Part shown: one piece after another, positions 53,966 to 64,000 of the stretch
Position numbering within the stretch: the stretch's first letter is position 1
Layout of the letters: every line of letters begins with the position of its first letter
Notes under the pieces: model-generated
Told to the model about the DNA's origin: nothing
Databases searched by the model: none
The model's input: only the letters and a program-made list of their open reading frames with translations
Made by a program: the position numbers and the translations under genes
Assembly (NCBI GenBank): GCA_949128115.1
Contig: OX421965.1
Location: 33,413,681-33,477,680, forward strand
Length of the DNA: 64,000 nucleotides
Direction of reading: 5' to 3'
Origin: Anaspis maculata
Lineage: Eukaryota > Arthropoda > Insecta > Coleoptera > Scraptiidae

Positions 53966-55535
53966 ATTTTTACAAACAATTCAATTGACACAAATGTCAG
54001 AACATTATTAGTCCCAAAGATATCTCGATTTTTTCACGCAAATAAACATGCAGTGAATTAAAAATTGATATCTTCAAAGCCTAGTGAGTTAGACCAGAAT
54101 CCAAAAAAACATGCAGCGCTAAGGCATAAGGCTCTATGATGACCTTGAAATAAAATATACAGGGTGACCCATTTACCTCATGCACATCAGTTAATTTGAT
54201 ATAAAAATCATATTTCTACAAATCACCCTGTAAAATCACTATCAATAATCACAAACGAATGCAGTTGAGCACACTTGTTGCCAAAGAAACGCCCTTTCTG
54301 ACAAGAAGAAACTTAACAAAATACATACATCAATTCAAAAGTTACAACCCATCAAATAAGGACAATTTTTAAGGCGAACCACTTAAAAAAACGATCAGTG
54401 TAGTTTAATTCATATCGAGCATTCCAGAAGCTCGTGAAGGCACAATACTGATGAAATCTTGTCTTACAATATGTAAATATCAAAACTGATTCATGTTCGA
54501 TTGAAACCTTCACTCCGCCCTGTTGGAAATGTCGAACTCAAAAATCAATATTTTGCTCAAAATTTGAAAAAAAAATAAAAAAATATTTTCGCAATTTTTT
54601 TTCTATCTCAACTGTCACGTTTAGCTTTGATGTGGACTGCCAACATCTTCACAAATTTTGAAGACAATATCTTCAGCCATAGGCAAAAAATAGCTAATTT
54701 TTTGATTTTTTTTGTTAAGTTAATTTTATTAATATCAACATATACGAGAAAAAAAATCGGTATGAAACAATTTTTGTAGGCAATTTTATAGCCTTGATTT
54801 TTTATGAAACTTAATTGAATATCTCTGATGATTAGCGGAACATGAGCAGAAAATAGGATCGAAGGACCACTTTTCCAAGATGGCGGCTCGAGCTCAATAG
54901 GTAGAGTTGGGGACTTTTAGTACGTTCAACAGTACACCTTACCGGACATTACTGTCAAATTTCCAAAACTCCAACAGTTTTTTCCCTCAAACGGAAAAAT
55001 TTGTTCTAATTTGACTGGCCTAGTATTCACTTTTTAAAATATGAAAAACTTGAGTTTTGATCATATACATACATCATACAGCAAAAAAAAATTGAAAAGT
55101 AGGGCCAAACAACTTCCACCAAAAAATATAATCCTCATATTTAAAAAAGTGAAGGCGAATCAATTGAATGCCTCTATTATGGTAAATACATGAGACTAAC
55201 GAACTACGCAAGAATTTTGAGAAAAAATACCGATTTGCAGTAAAATAACACAGTTGAGAAAAATATTGACAAAAAACATGTTTTATCATGTGGAACTTGT
55301 TCAAACTCGCTTCTATTGCAATTTCAACACCATAGTTGAACTGAGAATATGGAATTTAGTCGAAAACCACACCAAACATGTTTATATTTACTCAAAATCG
55401 AGAGAAAAGAAGAATCAACTACACAGTCAACATTCCCCCCACCAGTCTTCCTCCTCTAGAAATTTTGACAGAAATTATGTCAATATGGTAGTATAAGACC
55501 TCAGTGAATCAAGATATGATTTAATTCACTTTACA

Positions 55536-55706
55536 TTAATTTTGCGCGGAATCAAAATGAGCTGGCGCCCCATCTTGTTGATACCACATCATGTTTCGAA
55601 AATTCAAGGTAACATGTTTCAATAGTTCACCGAGATTATTCTGGAAGCAGCTCCCTTGAATTAGCGAAACATGATTGGGCGCCAGCTCATTTTGCGCCAA
55701 ATGTAA
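55536..55706. mobile_element. foldback MITE with TTTGCGC..AAAATGAGCTGGCGCC arms
   Basis: AAAATGAGCTGGCGCCCCAT pairs with TGGGCGCCAGCTCATTTTGC, with ACATGTTTCG-type words continuing inward. It lies directly at the right end of the nested inverted repeat, so its own border is blurred. Confidence 0.65.
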
Positions 55707-55714
55707 TAGATGAA

Positions 55715-55980
55715 GACTTCCTTAATCGGTCGTAATAACTTGGCCACCCCGATCTCCCGACCTGAACCCACTGAATGGTGTTCTCCGGTATTTGAATTCT
55801 CTGGTGTACACCATACTGAAGTGAACACGCGCGAGGAGCTCCTGCAGAGAATGAATGACGCTGCAAATGAAATTAGATTGAACCAATTTTAAATTTTGCG
55901 TGCTCCTCAAGCTATAAGTCGTCGGGCCCGAGTATGCGTTCAACAAAATGAAAGTCACTTTGAACAACTACTGGAGTGAA
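55715..55980 (+). pseudogene. DDE transposase C-terminal fragment
   Basis: In shifting frames it reads LATPISRPEPTEW (from a WPPRSPDLTPL-like motif), NTREELLQRMNDAANEIRLN, then RRARVCVQQNESHFEQLL-like text and a stop. This is the end of an IS630/mariner-type transposase. At least two frameshifts. The N-terminal three quarters are absent. Confidence 0.7.
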
Positions 55981-57479
55981 ATAAATGTCGCTCAAATAAA
56001 TTTATTATTTTTCCATAAATTAAATTAATTTAAAATGGTTCTGTCACTTATTTCATGAATCTGTCACCTGTCTCGATTATTTTTTTCCCAAACATAGTAG
56101 CCGTGTTCCATGGCCTACGCTCAATTTTTTTCTTTTTGTAATTTCATTATGAGTTTTCATCACATGTAGGTAGGGTAAGTTTCAAATCGATTTTACTCGA
56201 GAACGGTACTTCCTATCAAAGTTAAACAAGGGGACCTTTTTTATCCAAAATGCTTGGGGGTTTCAAAATTTTATGCTAAAGTTGCAAAAAAACGTCACTT
56301 GAAAAAGTTGGGGTGATCTTACCCCCCACCCCCACAGTCTGACCTATTTCTGGATAGAATTTTGAAAAATTATTATTATTGCATATTATTAGACATAGAA
56401 AGATTCGCCGAGAAAATTTTATGTGCAAAATTTCATGATTCTGCTGTCAACAGTTTCGAAGATATTGAATAAAAACCATCTTCAGGCTACCACTTTTAGA
56501 GGGCTGTACTGTAGCTCGCTTGTGAAGCGTTTTTTGACCCATCTTATTAGGAACTTTTTTTCTTATTTTTGGTCGCACAATCTGCTGGTGAAGTATTGCA
56601 CGCTAATTAAGGGACACCTGTATGTAGGTATGCAGTTACGCACCGATTTCTGCCTTCGGCTCCCTTGCCCTTGGCAGGATGGCAGGTACTTTACCTACTT
56701 TTCTACAGACTTCATCTGAGTTCCGACAGACCCTTCCTTATGCTAGAAGCACTTGTAGCTGATATTCGAATGTCCTTCCAAGCCCACCCACCCCAACGCT
56801 TCCGAACCCCACCAACCCCGATTTCTCCACACATGCGTGTGAACCTCGTCTGCGTCTCCCAGTTGCTCGAAAACAGCTGATTTGGCCCTTGTGCCCAAGT
56901 AGTGTTTACTACTGTTTACGACGGCTAACAATCGAATAAAGTGCATATTAATTTTTGAACGAGCAAACAGCAAACGAAACCAGGTGAGTGGGAACATTAT
57001 TTTCACCTTGAATGTTTGATAGAGCGATTATTCCGGGAAACGCTCAGAAATGCCTTTATAGGTTATAGACAGACAGGCCATGGCTGAGCATTCGGCAAAG
57101 AGTTCTTGTTTTGTTTATTGTTTATGTTGTTACTATTACTGTTAATTAATATCCACTTGAATAAATAATATGAAGCTGAATGACGCAGAATAAAGCTGGT
57201 TCTTATTCTTACGTGAATTACGTGAGTCAGTACTTGATCGGGCTAATCGTATGTATGTAGGTATACATCTACTTACCTAGGTAGATAGATAGGTACCCAG
57301 GTACATACTAAACCAAATGCAGTTCCTAAGTAGGTACCTAAGTACCTACCCATTAGACTCTATGCCATTAGGTAATATGTAAATGAATTCTTATAATTAT
57401 TCTCCGTGAATTTACCACTTTAATTTAGCCGTTTGCTGTTTTTAGTGCATATTTTGGTTTGATCCTACCGGCGCACATA
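55981..57479. other. no gene seen
   Basis: Non-coding DNA with TAGGTAGATAGATAGGTACC-type words near 57255-57350. No recognisable element. Confidence 0.45.
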
Positions 57480-57481
57480 TA

Positions 57482-60365
57482 GTACTAGCGGTAAGCAAAA
57501 TAAAACTGCATTTTATGATACAAGCAACAAATTTGGTACACGTGATCTTTGGACAATTCTAAACGATTTGACCCGTAGTTCTTGAAAATCCTTTTGGGGG
57601 GAGCCGAGATATGGGGGGGGGAGAGGGGTTGATTTCTCTTATTTAGAAAAATCTATATGCGCCAAACTGGCATGGAAAATATCGAATTCAAGTGAATTGA
57701 ACATGCTGAATACACTGGTAAATCCTAATTTTATGAAAAAATGCAAATATTAGCCTTTTTTTTCAAAATGGCCGCCTAAAAATGACAAAAAAAATGTACC
57801 AATTGGGTGTTCGAGTAAGATATCAATTTATATGTTTTCGAGGTCGCTGGACTCATTTCTCTTATCGAAATTATCATATCGAACAAAATTATTCATTTTG
57901 GGTCAGGGTAAATGAACTACCCTGTTATTCCGTGAAATTAAATAAATGACAAAAAAACATGTATGACTAAGTTGATCGAGTTGGGTATCAATTTATATGT
58001 TTTCGAGGCCACTGGACTCATTTCTCGAAATGAAATCACCATATCGAACATAATTATCCATTTTGGGTCAGGGTAAATGAACCACCCCCACACCTGAAGT
58101 GACACTTTCAAAATTTGAAGTAAATAATCGAAAGAACAATATGGAGCTACATCTAAATAAAAATTTATTGATTGATAAATGAAAATTACCGATGTAACTA
58201 CACCTTTAAACTCACAACCATCCCTGGAAGCCCTAACCGCCTTTAAAGGGAGGCTCTTGTATGACCTAAATTTCCTTGTGTCATAGGAAAGTGCTTTAAA
58301 AATGTTTTTGCCTTAAACTGGTAGGTAAAGTGTCCATTACAAGCTTCTTTTGGCGCAAAAAAAATGATGATGTCCCTGCCTAGGCAGGTAAAGACTTAAC
58401 CTGCCTAGGCAGTGAAATCTTACATTTCTGCGTCAAGATACGTTTTGTCTGCTGAAAATTTGATGAAAACTGTTGGAAACCGGACCTAGCAACGTGCTAT
58501 TTGCCAAATTGTGCCAGAATGACATTTCAAAATTTTGGTACAAATTATTTCTTTCTTTGTGGTTTATTAAGGTAGTTTCGGGTAAAACGTTATACATAAT
58601 GCTAGGAAAGTTAGTGTCTTTACAGGGCACGTAGGTTCCCATGCCTCGCTTACGCTCGTCCTTGAATATTATTGCTAGCCCTGTAAAGATTCGCTTTCCT
58701 GCCTTATTATGTCAATAACTAATTAATGGTATAAAGGAGTATAATACCTACTTGATAATATTTTATGTATTGTTGGAGTTTTTAGTTGAGATTCCTCACT
58801 ACTTGTAAACATGCTCATTGTTCATGGGGTTTAAAATTAAACTCGAAGTAAGCAACTGGGACTTTGATAAAAAGCTCTGACAGTATAAGTCAGTCCTACC
58901 ATTTTGTCAGTCCTACCTTGCAATTTGTGTTTTTATTCTGTTGCCTTATTAAATGGAACCAAACTAATTCATCAACAGCTCCGTTACTGACTCCATTTCC
59001 ATTTGATACCCCAAGCAATAAGTTATGATTCCTATAAAAGTTTCATTCCTTTCTCTTGGAAGTCTAGCTTTGACACCAGTTCTGCCCATTTTAGCATTTT
59101 TATCTTTCTCTGCATGCCTTCTTGATTATAGGTACACTAACAGAGAAAATTAACGCACCACCAATATCTAATTGTTTATCAAGTTTGAAGTCGAATCACC
59201 GATTTATTCGATTTGAATGATTTTTTCTTCGGAATTGTGTAGGGTGATTTTTCAGAGAATCTGACTGGTTGACAAACTTTCGAAAAAAATATCAATTTTG
59301 GCTAAATACCAGGTCTGACATTGATGTGCTGTTTCGCACCGTATCTTGGAGCTTTCCTGTGGAGAGCACTGGCAACAGCAGGAAGTTATAATGACGTCGT
59401 TTATGGTCATAATTAGTTTATGCACCCATCTTTACTGAACGTCATTTTTTTTATTTTAAATCGTTACCCTGATTTTGAGGGGAGATAGAACTTTTTTCCC
59501 AACAAAACATGCTTTTTCGACTTTTGAAGTCGTTGGTTGAGGAAGTTTCTTGAGTACCCTCAATATAGCCTTCAGGAGGTCGTGGGTTCAAAATCGATCG
59601 TCTAGAATGATTTCTATGCAGTACCTTCATAAAACATTATCAAGTAGGTATCATTATACTATTTTATACCATTTAAAAACATTTTTAAAGCGGTTTCCTA
59701 CGATACAAGGAAAGCCAGGTTATGCAACACCCTCCCATTAAGGGTGGTTGGGGATTCCAGGGATGGTTATTGTGACTTTAAAGGTGTAGTTACATGGGTA
59801 ACTTTCATTTATCATCAAAAAAGAGATTATTCAGATGTAGCTTCATATTGTTCTTTCCTCGGTTCTTTCGATATTCATTTCAAATCTGGAAAGCGTCACT
59901 TCAAGTATTAAGGGTGGTTTATCTATCCTGACCCAAAATAGATAATTTTGTTCGGTATGGTGATTTAGATGAGAGAAATGAGTCCAGCGCCCTCGAAAAC
60001 ATATAAATTGATACCTTACTCGAATAACTTATTCATGCATAATTTTTTGTCAATCATTGGCGGCCATTTTGAAAAAAGGCTACTATTTGCATTTATTTTT
60101 GAAATTAAGACTTGCCAGTGCATTCAGCATGTTCAATTCACTTGAATTTGACATTTTCCGTGCCAGTTTGGCGCATATAGATTTTTTCTAAATAAGAGAA
60201 ATCAACTCCTCTCCCCCCCCCCCCATATCTCGGCTCCCCCCGAAGGGATTTTCAAGAACTACGGGTCAAATCGCTTAGAATTTTTTAGAGGTTACGTATA
60301 CCAAATCTGTTGCTTGTATCATAAAATGCAGTATTCTTCACTAGTTAGCTGCTTACCGCTAGTAC
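57482..60365. mobile_element. 2.9-kb long-arm foldback, TA duplication (family 'AGCGGTA', member 2)
   Basis: The ends are GTACTAGCGGTAAGC and its complement, with TA at 57480-57481 and 60366-60367. Arms of roughly 750 bp (57482-58240 and 59740-60365) share ATGATACAAGCAAC, GACCCGTAGTTCTTGAAAAT and poly-G / poly-C tracts. The AGCGGTA tip and the ACAAGCA and GACCCG.AGTTC words match the 15526-18257 element, so the two are one family. The interior shows no coding. Confidence 0.72.
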
Positions 60366-60654
60366 TAATAGGGGTATTTGACTCAGAAAGGTGATCAAAA
60401 TTATTCTCGTTTCTAAATAATTATTAAAACTTATTTTTCATTTACCGGTCTATTTTCAAAGGACATGAACCGAAAGCCGTCTTCTCAAATAGGTAGAAGT
60501 CTATAAATTATCAAATAATTGAAAGAAATATATTTTCTCAGCCTTTGCATAAGGAGGTGAAGGTGAGGTTAGTTTTACATCTACGCCATTTTGCAGTTCA
60601 TCTTTTAAGCGCACTTCCTTCAAAAATAGGAAAAAGACGCTTTCAGCTTCACAT

Positions 60655-60690
60655 TGTCCGTCCGTCCGTCCGTCCGTCCGTCCGTCCGTA
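60655..60690. repeat. (GTCC)n microsatellite
   Basis: About eight GTCC units, preceded by AAGCGCACTTCCTTC and followed by AATAACTCCTCAG. Compare the tracts at 26610 and 42816. Confidence 0.88.
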
Positions 60691-60769
60691 CCCGGAATAA
60701 CTCCTCAGAAAAAAGAGATATCCATGTTGTGTAAACTCTGATCAATAGTACATGTGTCCAGGATGCCAA

Positions 60770-61070
60770 GTTGACTTTCGTTTTATTGTCACTTGGCCGC
60801 CATCTTTGATCCACCATTTTGAATTTCCCTGAAACTGGTCTGATTTGAGTGACATTTGCAGGAAATGTGAACTTGATCAAGATACATCCGGTTTTGGACA
60901 AATGATGCTCTGCCGCCATTTTGAACGCCATGTTGAAATTCTTCATAAGTGGGGCGATTTTCATGAAACTTGGAACTTACCCTTGTCTAGTACGATCATT
61001 GTGATTTTCAAGCCAAATTTTATGATTCTGCCGCAATTTTGACTGCCACATTGAATTTTCCGCCCAAATA
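60770..61070. repeat. short degenerate tandem repeat, unit about 120 bp
   Basis: TTGGCCGCCATCTTTGATCC (60785), TCTGCCGCCATTTTGAACGC (60909) and TCTGCCGCAATTTTGACTGC (61027) head three related units. Like the 26.6-kb satellite, it follows a GTCC tract. Confidence 0.55.
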
Positions 61071-62654
61071 ACAGTAAAAGTTCACATTTTATCATGGCGA
61101 ATAGACGCTCTTCTATGTATTGCAATTTATTGTCGACCAATTTAATTGTACACCCTTGAACAAGCATGAAAAGGGCTTGTCCTGCAAAAATCTTGAAATT
61201 CGCGGCATTTTCTGTCAAAAAATGGAAGAAAAACAACTTTAGGAAAAATCATATTTTCAGCTAATACGAAGATATAAAAATGAATATAAAGATGTTTCGC
61301 AACTTTTGTTCTTTCTACAAGAATTACTAAAGACCATTCTCCAAAGTAAAACTGAAATAACACCTTGGACGAACTTGGAAGGATACTATATTCGCCAGTG
61401 TTAGTGGCGATAAAGGGGAAAAAAAATAGGAGCAAATATTGCTGTGATCAAAATTCAAAATCTAGGACAGTTGCCAACAAAATGGAAATATAAACGTCAC
61501 AATAGGTACTACATACCTTTTGCAGTTTGATGCATTTCAAAAGTCTGGGGTAAAACTCTTGACATTTATTCACGAACTAAAAGACAAAGGGCTGAATCTT
61601 GATACTGGGCGATAAGCAAAACGGTTATCGTTGTTTTTGTACATTTGAAATTTTTTACCATGGCACTCTGGAGGATTTGTTAGCAAAAAAAGCTGATAAT
61701 GGATGTAAAATGCATTGATGTAAGATATTTAGCCGTTGTTTTCAAGCAAATACAGATTTTCGATTTTAGACTTTTGATCATCTTTTTGAGTCGAATATGT
61801 CCGGCGCGGCGTCGGCGTTATTGATTTTTTGATGATTGATTACTTCTTTTAATCTATTCATCAAAGTCCCTTCGTAAGTAATAATTATTAAATACTATAT
61901 ATCATTATTATACCCGACGAGATACCTTTTCACCTTTTATATTACTGCTGAGATCAAAAAAAGCTTGATTATATCTCCTAGAATAGATACTTGAGCTCGT
62001 TCCGTAACTCCATATGAAGTTTATTTTGAAATTTGACTTTTTTACGACTCCTCACTCCTCAGCCCTATCAAATTTGGAACCACTGGATGGATTTTAGTGA
62101 GATTCGACGTGTTAAATTAGGTTCTAGGTAGGTACCTCTATTGGTATAGGATACATAAAGATAATCCCATTCAAAACAAATCTCTGGCAAATTACAACCA
62201 CCACATACCTACTTCAACGGATGTACCTACAAATTCGTTATCCATGAAAAACGAATGAAAAAATCCAACTTTGAAGAGCTGTATCTTCGTTATGGAGCCG
62301 ATTTTTTGGAACCACCCTCCCAGGCCCTCATGACACAAAATGGGTTATCCAGCGTTTTTTCTTCATTTATTTCTGAGACACTTGACACTTGATACTTAAA
62401 AAGTGTTAATATTATTATATTTTGAACTCACTCGCTTTTGTAATATGTATAGAAGATTGTGTATATCTTATTGACAGATGACACTCAGAAGTTACCTGTG
62501 GATGAGTTTTAAACCAAGTTTGGCAGATATCATAGCTAGCAAGAACAAACAGTAAGCAGTGATACCCTGATACCTACATAAACTTGACAGCCAACAAATT
62601 TTTGTTAAAAAAAGACTTGATACTGAATTCAACGACTAACAAGCATTTTGTAAA
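61071..62654. other. no gene seen
   Basis: AT-rich DNA. The minus-strand frames near 61142-61435 are Phe/Leu-rich and lack motifs. Confidence 0.45.
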
Positions 62655-62780
62655 AGCTGTATTACACTACACAATTACTTGTACAATTTCTTGAACAATC
62701 GCCAAAATAGTGTCAAAAAACAATGAACTTGATTGTTAAACTGACAGATTGTACAAGAAATTGTGTAGTGTAATACAGCT
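62655..62780. mobile_element. hairpin MITE family, copy F
   Basis: 126-bp copy lacking one internal TTGTACAAGAAA unit in its right arm. Near the hAT-like element at 62886. Confidence 0.86.
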
Positions 62781-62885
62781 ATAAGATATTGTGTCTGATC
62801 CTAAGACACATTTGTTCATCCAGAGTTGACACGATTAAATCGTTTTTATCCAAAACATGATTAAAACTGATGGAGCTTCCGAAAT

Positions 62886-63524
62886 CATGGGCGCCCGGAG
62901 GGGGGGGCAAGGGGGGGCACTTGCCCCCCCCTGGCCTCGGAGCAGCTGAATAAATTCTTCCTTACGAAAAAATATTTTTTTTCGAGAAAGGAAAAAGAAA
63001 AACATTTTCGAAAGAAAAAACTTTGAGAAAGTAATTTACATTTTCTGAATTGTTAGAGCAATTTGAAATTTCATTAGGCTTCTACCTAAATTAGATAGCT
63101 ACCCGTAAAGTCATAAAATAGGGTTTTTTCAACATAATGAACGAGTGTAACAATTGACCTACCTATATATCAATCATAGCAATACTTGAAATTTTCTGAA
63201 CCTCTGGTTTAAAACACTTGGGGTTTTTTCAAGATAATGAACGAGTGTAACTATTGACCTGGCTATTTTGAAGTAAATTTTTATACATTTTGTACAAAAT
63301 TACAAATTTTAATAAATTTCTCCAAAGTTAAGTTTAATTTTCAAATATATTTCCTTATTTTTCGCACAATAATTATTATCACCATTATTATTATTATTAT
63401 TCGAAAAAATTTTCGCCCGCGGCGCTAATCTGAAGGACTTCGCAAATTAGGCCAGGTAGGTATGTGACGTTCTCTAACTAAAGCTATTTGCCCCCCCCTG
63501 ACAAAAATCCTGCGGGCGCCCATG
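62886..63524. mobile_element. 639-bp non-autonomous element with 8-bp duplication (hAT-like)
   Basis: The ends CATGGGCGCCCG(G/C)AGG and their complement are flanked by a perfect 8-bp duplication TCCGAAAT (62878-62885, 63525-63532). Poly-G and poly-C subterminal tracts (GGGGGGGCAA, TTGCCCCCCCC) pair. An inner direct repeat, TTTTTTCAA.ATAATGAACGAGTGTAA, occurs twice (about 63125 and 63224). 8-bp duplication and size fit a hAT MITE, although hAT ends usually start CAG. Confidence 0.8.
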
Positions 63525-63532
63525 TCCGAAAT

Positions 63533-64000
63533 AAATAACTTATTCAAATAATTTTGCATAAACTTTAGACGAACAACAAATAACTCGAAAATATGTCAAA
63601 ATACACTTATTATTTCCCACCCAATTTAAACAAATATATATTTATTTTGCACACGCGATAGATAGTTATACCTACATATAGACTGGCTCAAGAATCAAAT
63701 GCATGCCCATCAGTAAATAAAATCAGTTTTTAGATTGACTTTAATTGTTCCCCTATCTGGTTTTCCAATTATTTTTAGGATCAATTAATTCACTACATTA
63801 TCTAATAGTCGAGGGTTGAGTGCGAATGCGAATGCGTGGATAGAAAAATAGCACAATAAGGGATTCTTGTCAGGAATTTAAATGAATTTCTCAAGTGGAC
63901 CATTTTACAAAAAACTTTTTTGGGCTAAATCCACTTGGAGAAGTGGTGCATGGGTTTTTCCGAGTGAGCCCAATAAGGCAAACCCTGAATTTGATATGAA
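63533..64000. other. no gene seen to the window end
   Basis: AT-rich, non-coding, with no recognisable repeat. Confidence 0.45.

Larger units (their letters stand above)
51521..55020. mobile_element. Tc1-like transposon with ~1-kb inverted arms, TA duplication
   Basis: The ends GGCCAGTCAAAT / ATTTGACTGGCC are flanked by TA (51519-51520, 55021-55022). The left arm is 51521-52133 plus 53102-53530 (interrupted by another element); the right arm is about 53985-55020. The centre encodes a truncated Tc1-like transposase on the minus strand. Without the inner insertion it is about 2.5 kb. Confidence 0.82.
49931..55548. mobile_element. outermost level of a three-level nested inverted repeat
   Basis: Segment 49931-50300 pairs with about 55190-55548 (ACTGAGGTCTTATACTA; CTGTGTAGATGATTCTTCTT; CATGTTTTTTTGTCAATATT; TTCTTGCGTAGTTCGTTAGT with their complements). 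A direct copy of its CTTGCGTA.TTCGT.AGTCTGG part recurs at 51455-51490. The left half also holds a roughly 58-bp tandem array. The element at 51521-55020 is inserted inside. Confidence 0.7.

Overview
The window is nuclear DNA from an arthropod, most likely an insect. There are no bacterial operons, coding density is very low, introns are spliced GT-AG, and microsatellites and transposon relics are everywhere. The dispersed TAGGTAGGTACCTA-type motif and the very high density of foldback DNA transposons and MITEs would suit a hemipteran (whitefly-like) or a lepidopteran. I cannot fix the order from sequence alone.

Only one convincing host gene is present. It is a minus-strand gene for a small secreted icarapin-like protein (the family of honey-bee venom allergen Api m 10). 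Four exons join with perfectly consistent phases: 23812-23875 (signal peptide), 11487-11633, 11022-11176 and 7548 downward. The last ends either at a stop at 7279 or by splicing to a second, in-frame 91-codon exon at 6851-6576. Each alternative 3' end has its own AATAAA signal. Intron 1 is 12.2 kb and intron 3 is 3.5 kb.

The rest is a mosaic of mobile DNA. From left to right: 1.48-3.69 kb, a TA-flanked element with GGGGAGACCGGGG ends; 3.77-5.13 kb, a foldback with a TTG duplication carrying three smaller MITEs; 5.88-6.15 kb, a Tc1-like transposase relic behind the icarapin gene; 14.8-18.9 kb, nested foldbacks; 18.86-19.02 kb, a tRNA-like element; 19.35-20.02 kb, a nested foldback; 26.6-28.4 kb, a GC-rich satellite of about 265 bp; 28.53-28.68 kb, an uninterrupted copy of the site hit twice at 1.4-5.2 kb; 30.04-31.76 kb, a P-like element with a decayed THAP domain; 32.8-34.0 and 36.2-37.8 kb, foldbacks; 38.85-39.35 kb, an unassigned GC-rich open stretch; 39.36-40.63 kb, a foldback with a tRNA-like head; 40.88-42.73 kb, two TTAA-flanked MITEs, one split by a SINE; 45.8-47.5 kb, a GC-rich block with a 77-bp tandem array; 47.57-48.8 kb, stacked MITEs and a SINE; 49.9-55.55 kb, a three-level nested inverted repeat around a Tc1-like transposase relic; 57.48-60.37 kb, a second member of the 15.5-kb foldback family; 62.89-63.52 kb, an element with a perfect 8-bp duplication (hAT-like). 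One hairpin MITE of 126-140 bp occurs six times.

The most useful results are insertion boundaries read directly from target-site duplications and, in several places, from an empty related copy inside the same window. All identifications come from reading the sequence; no database search was possible.
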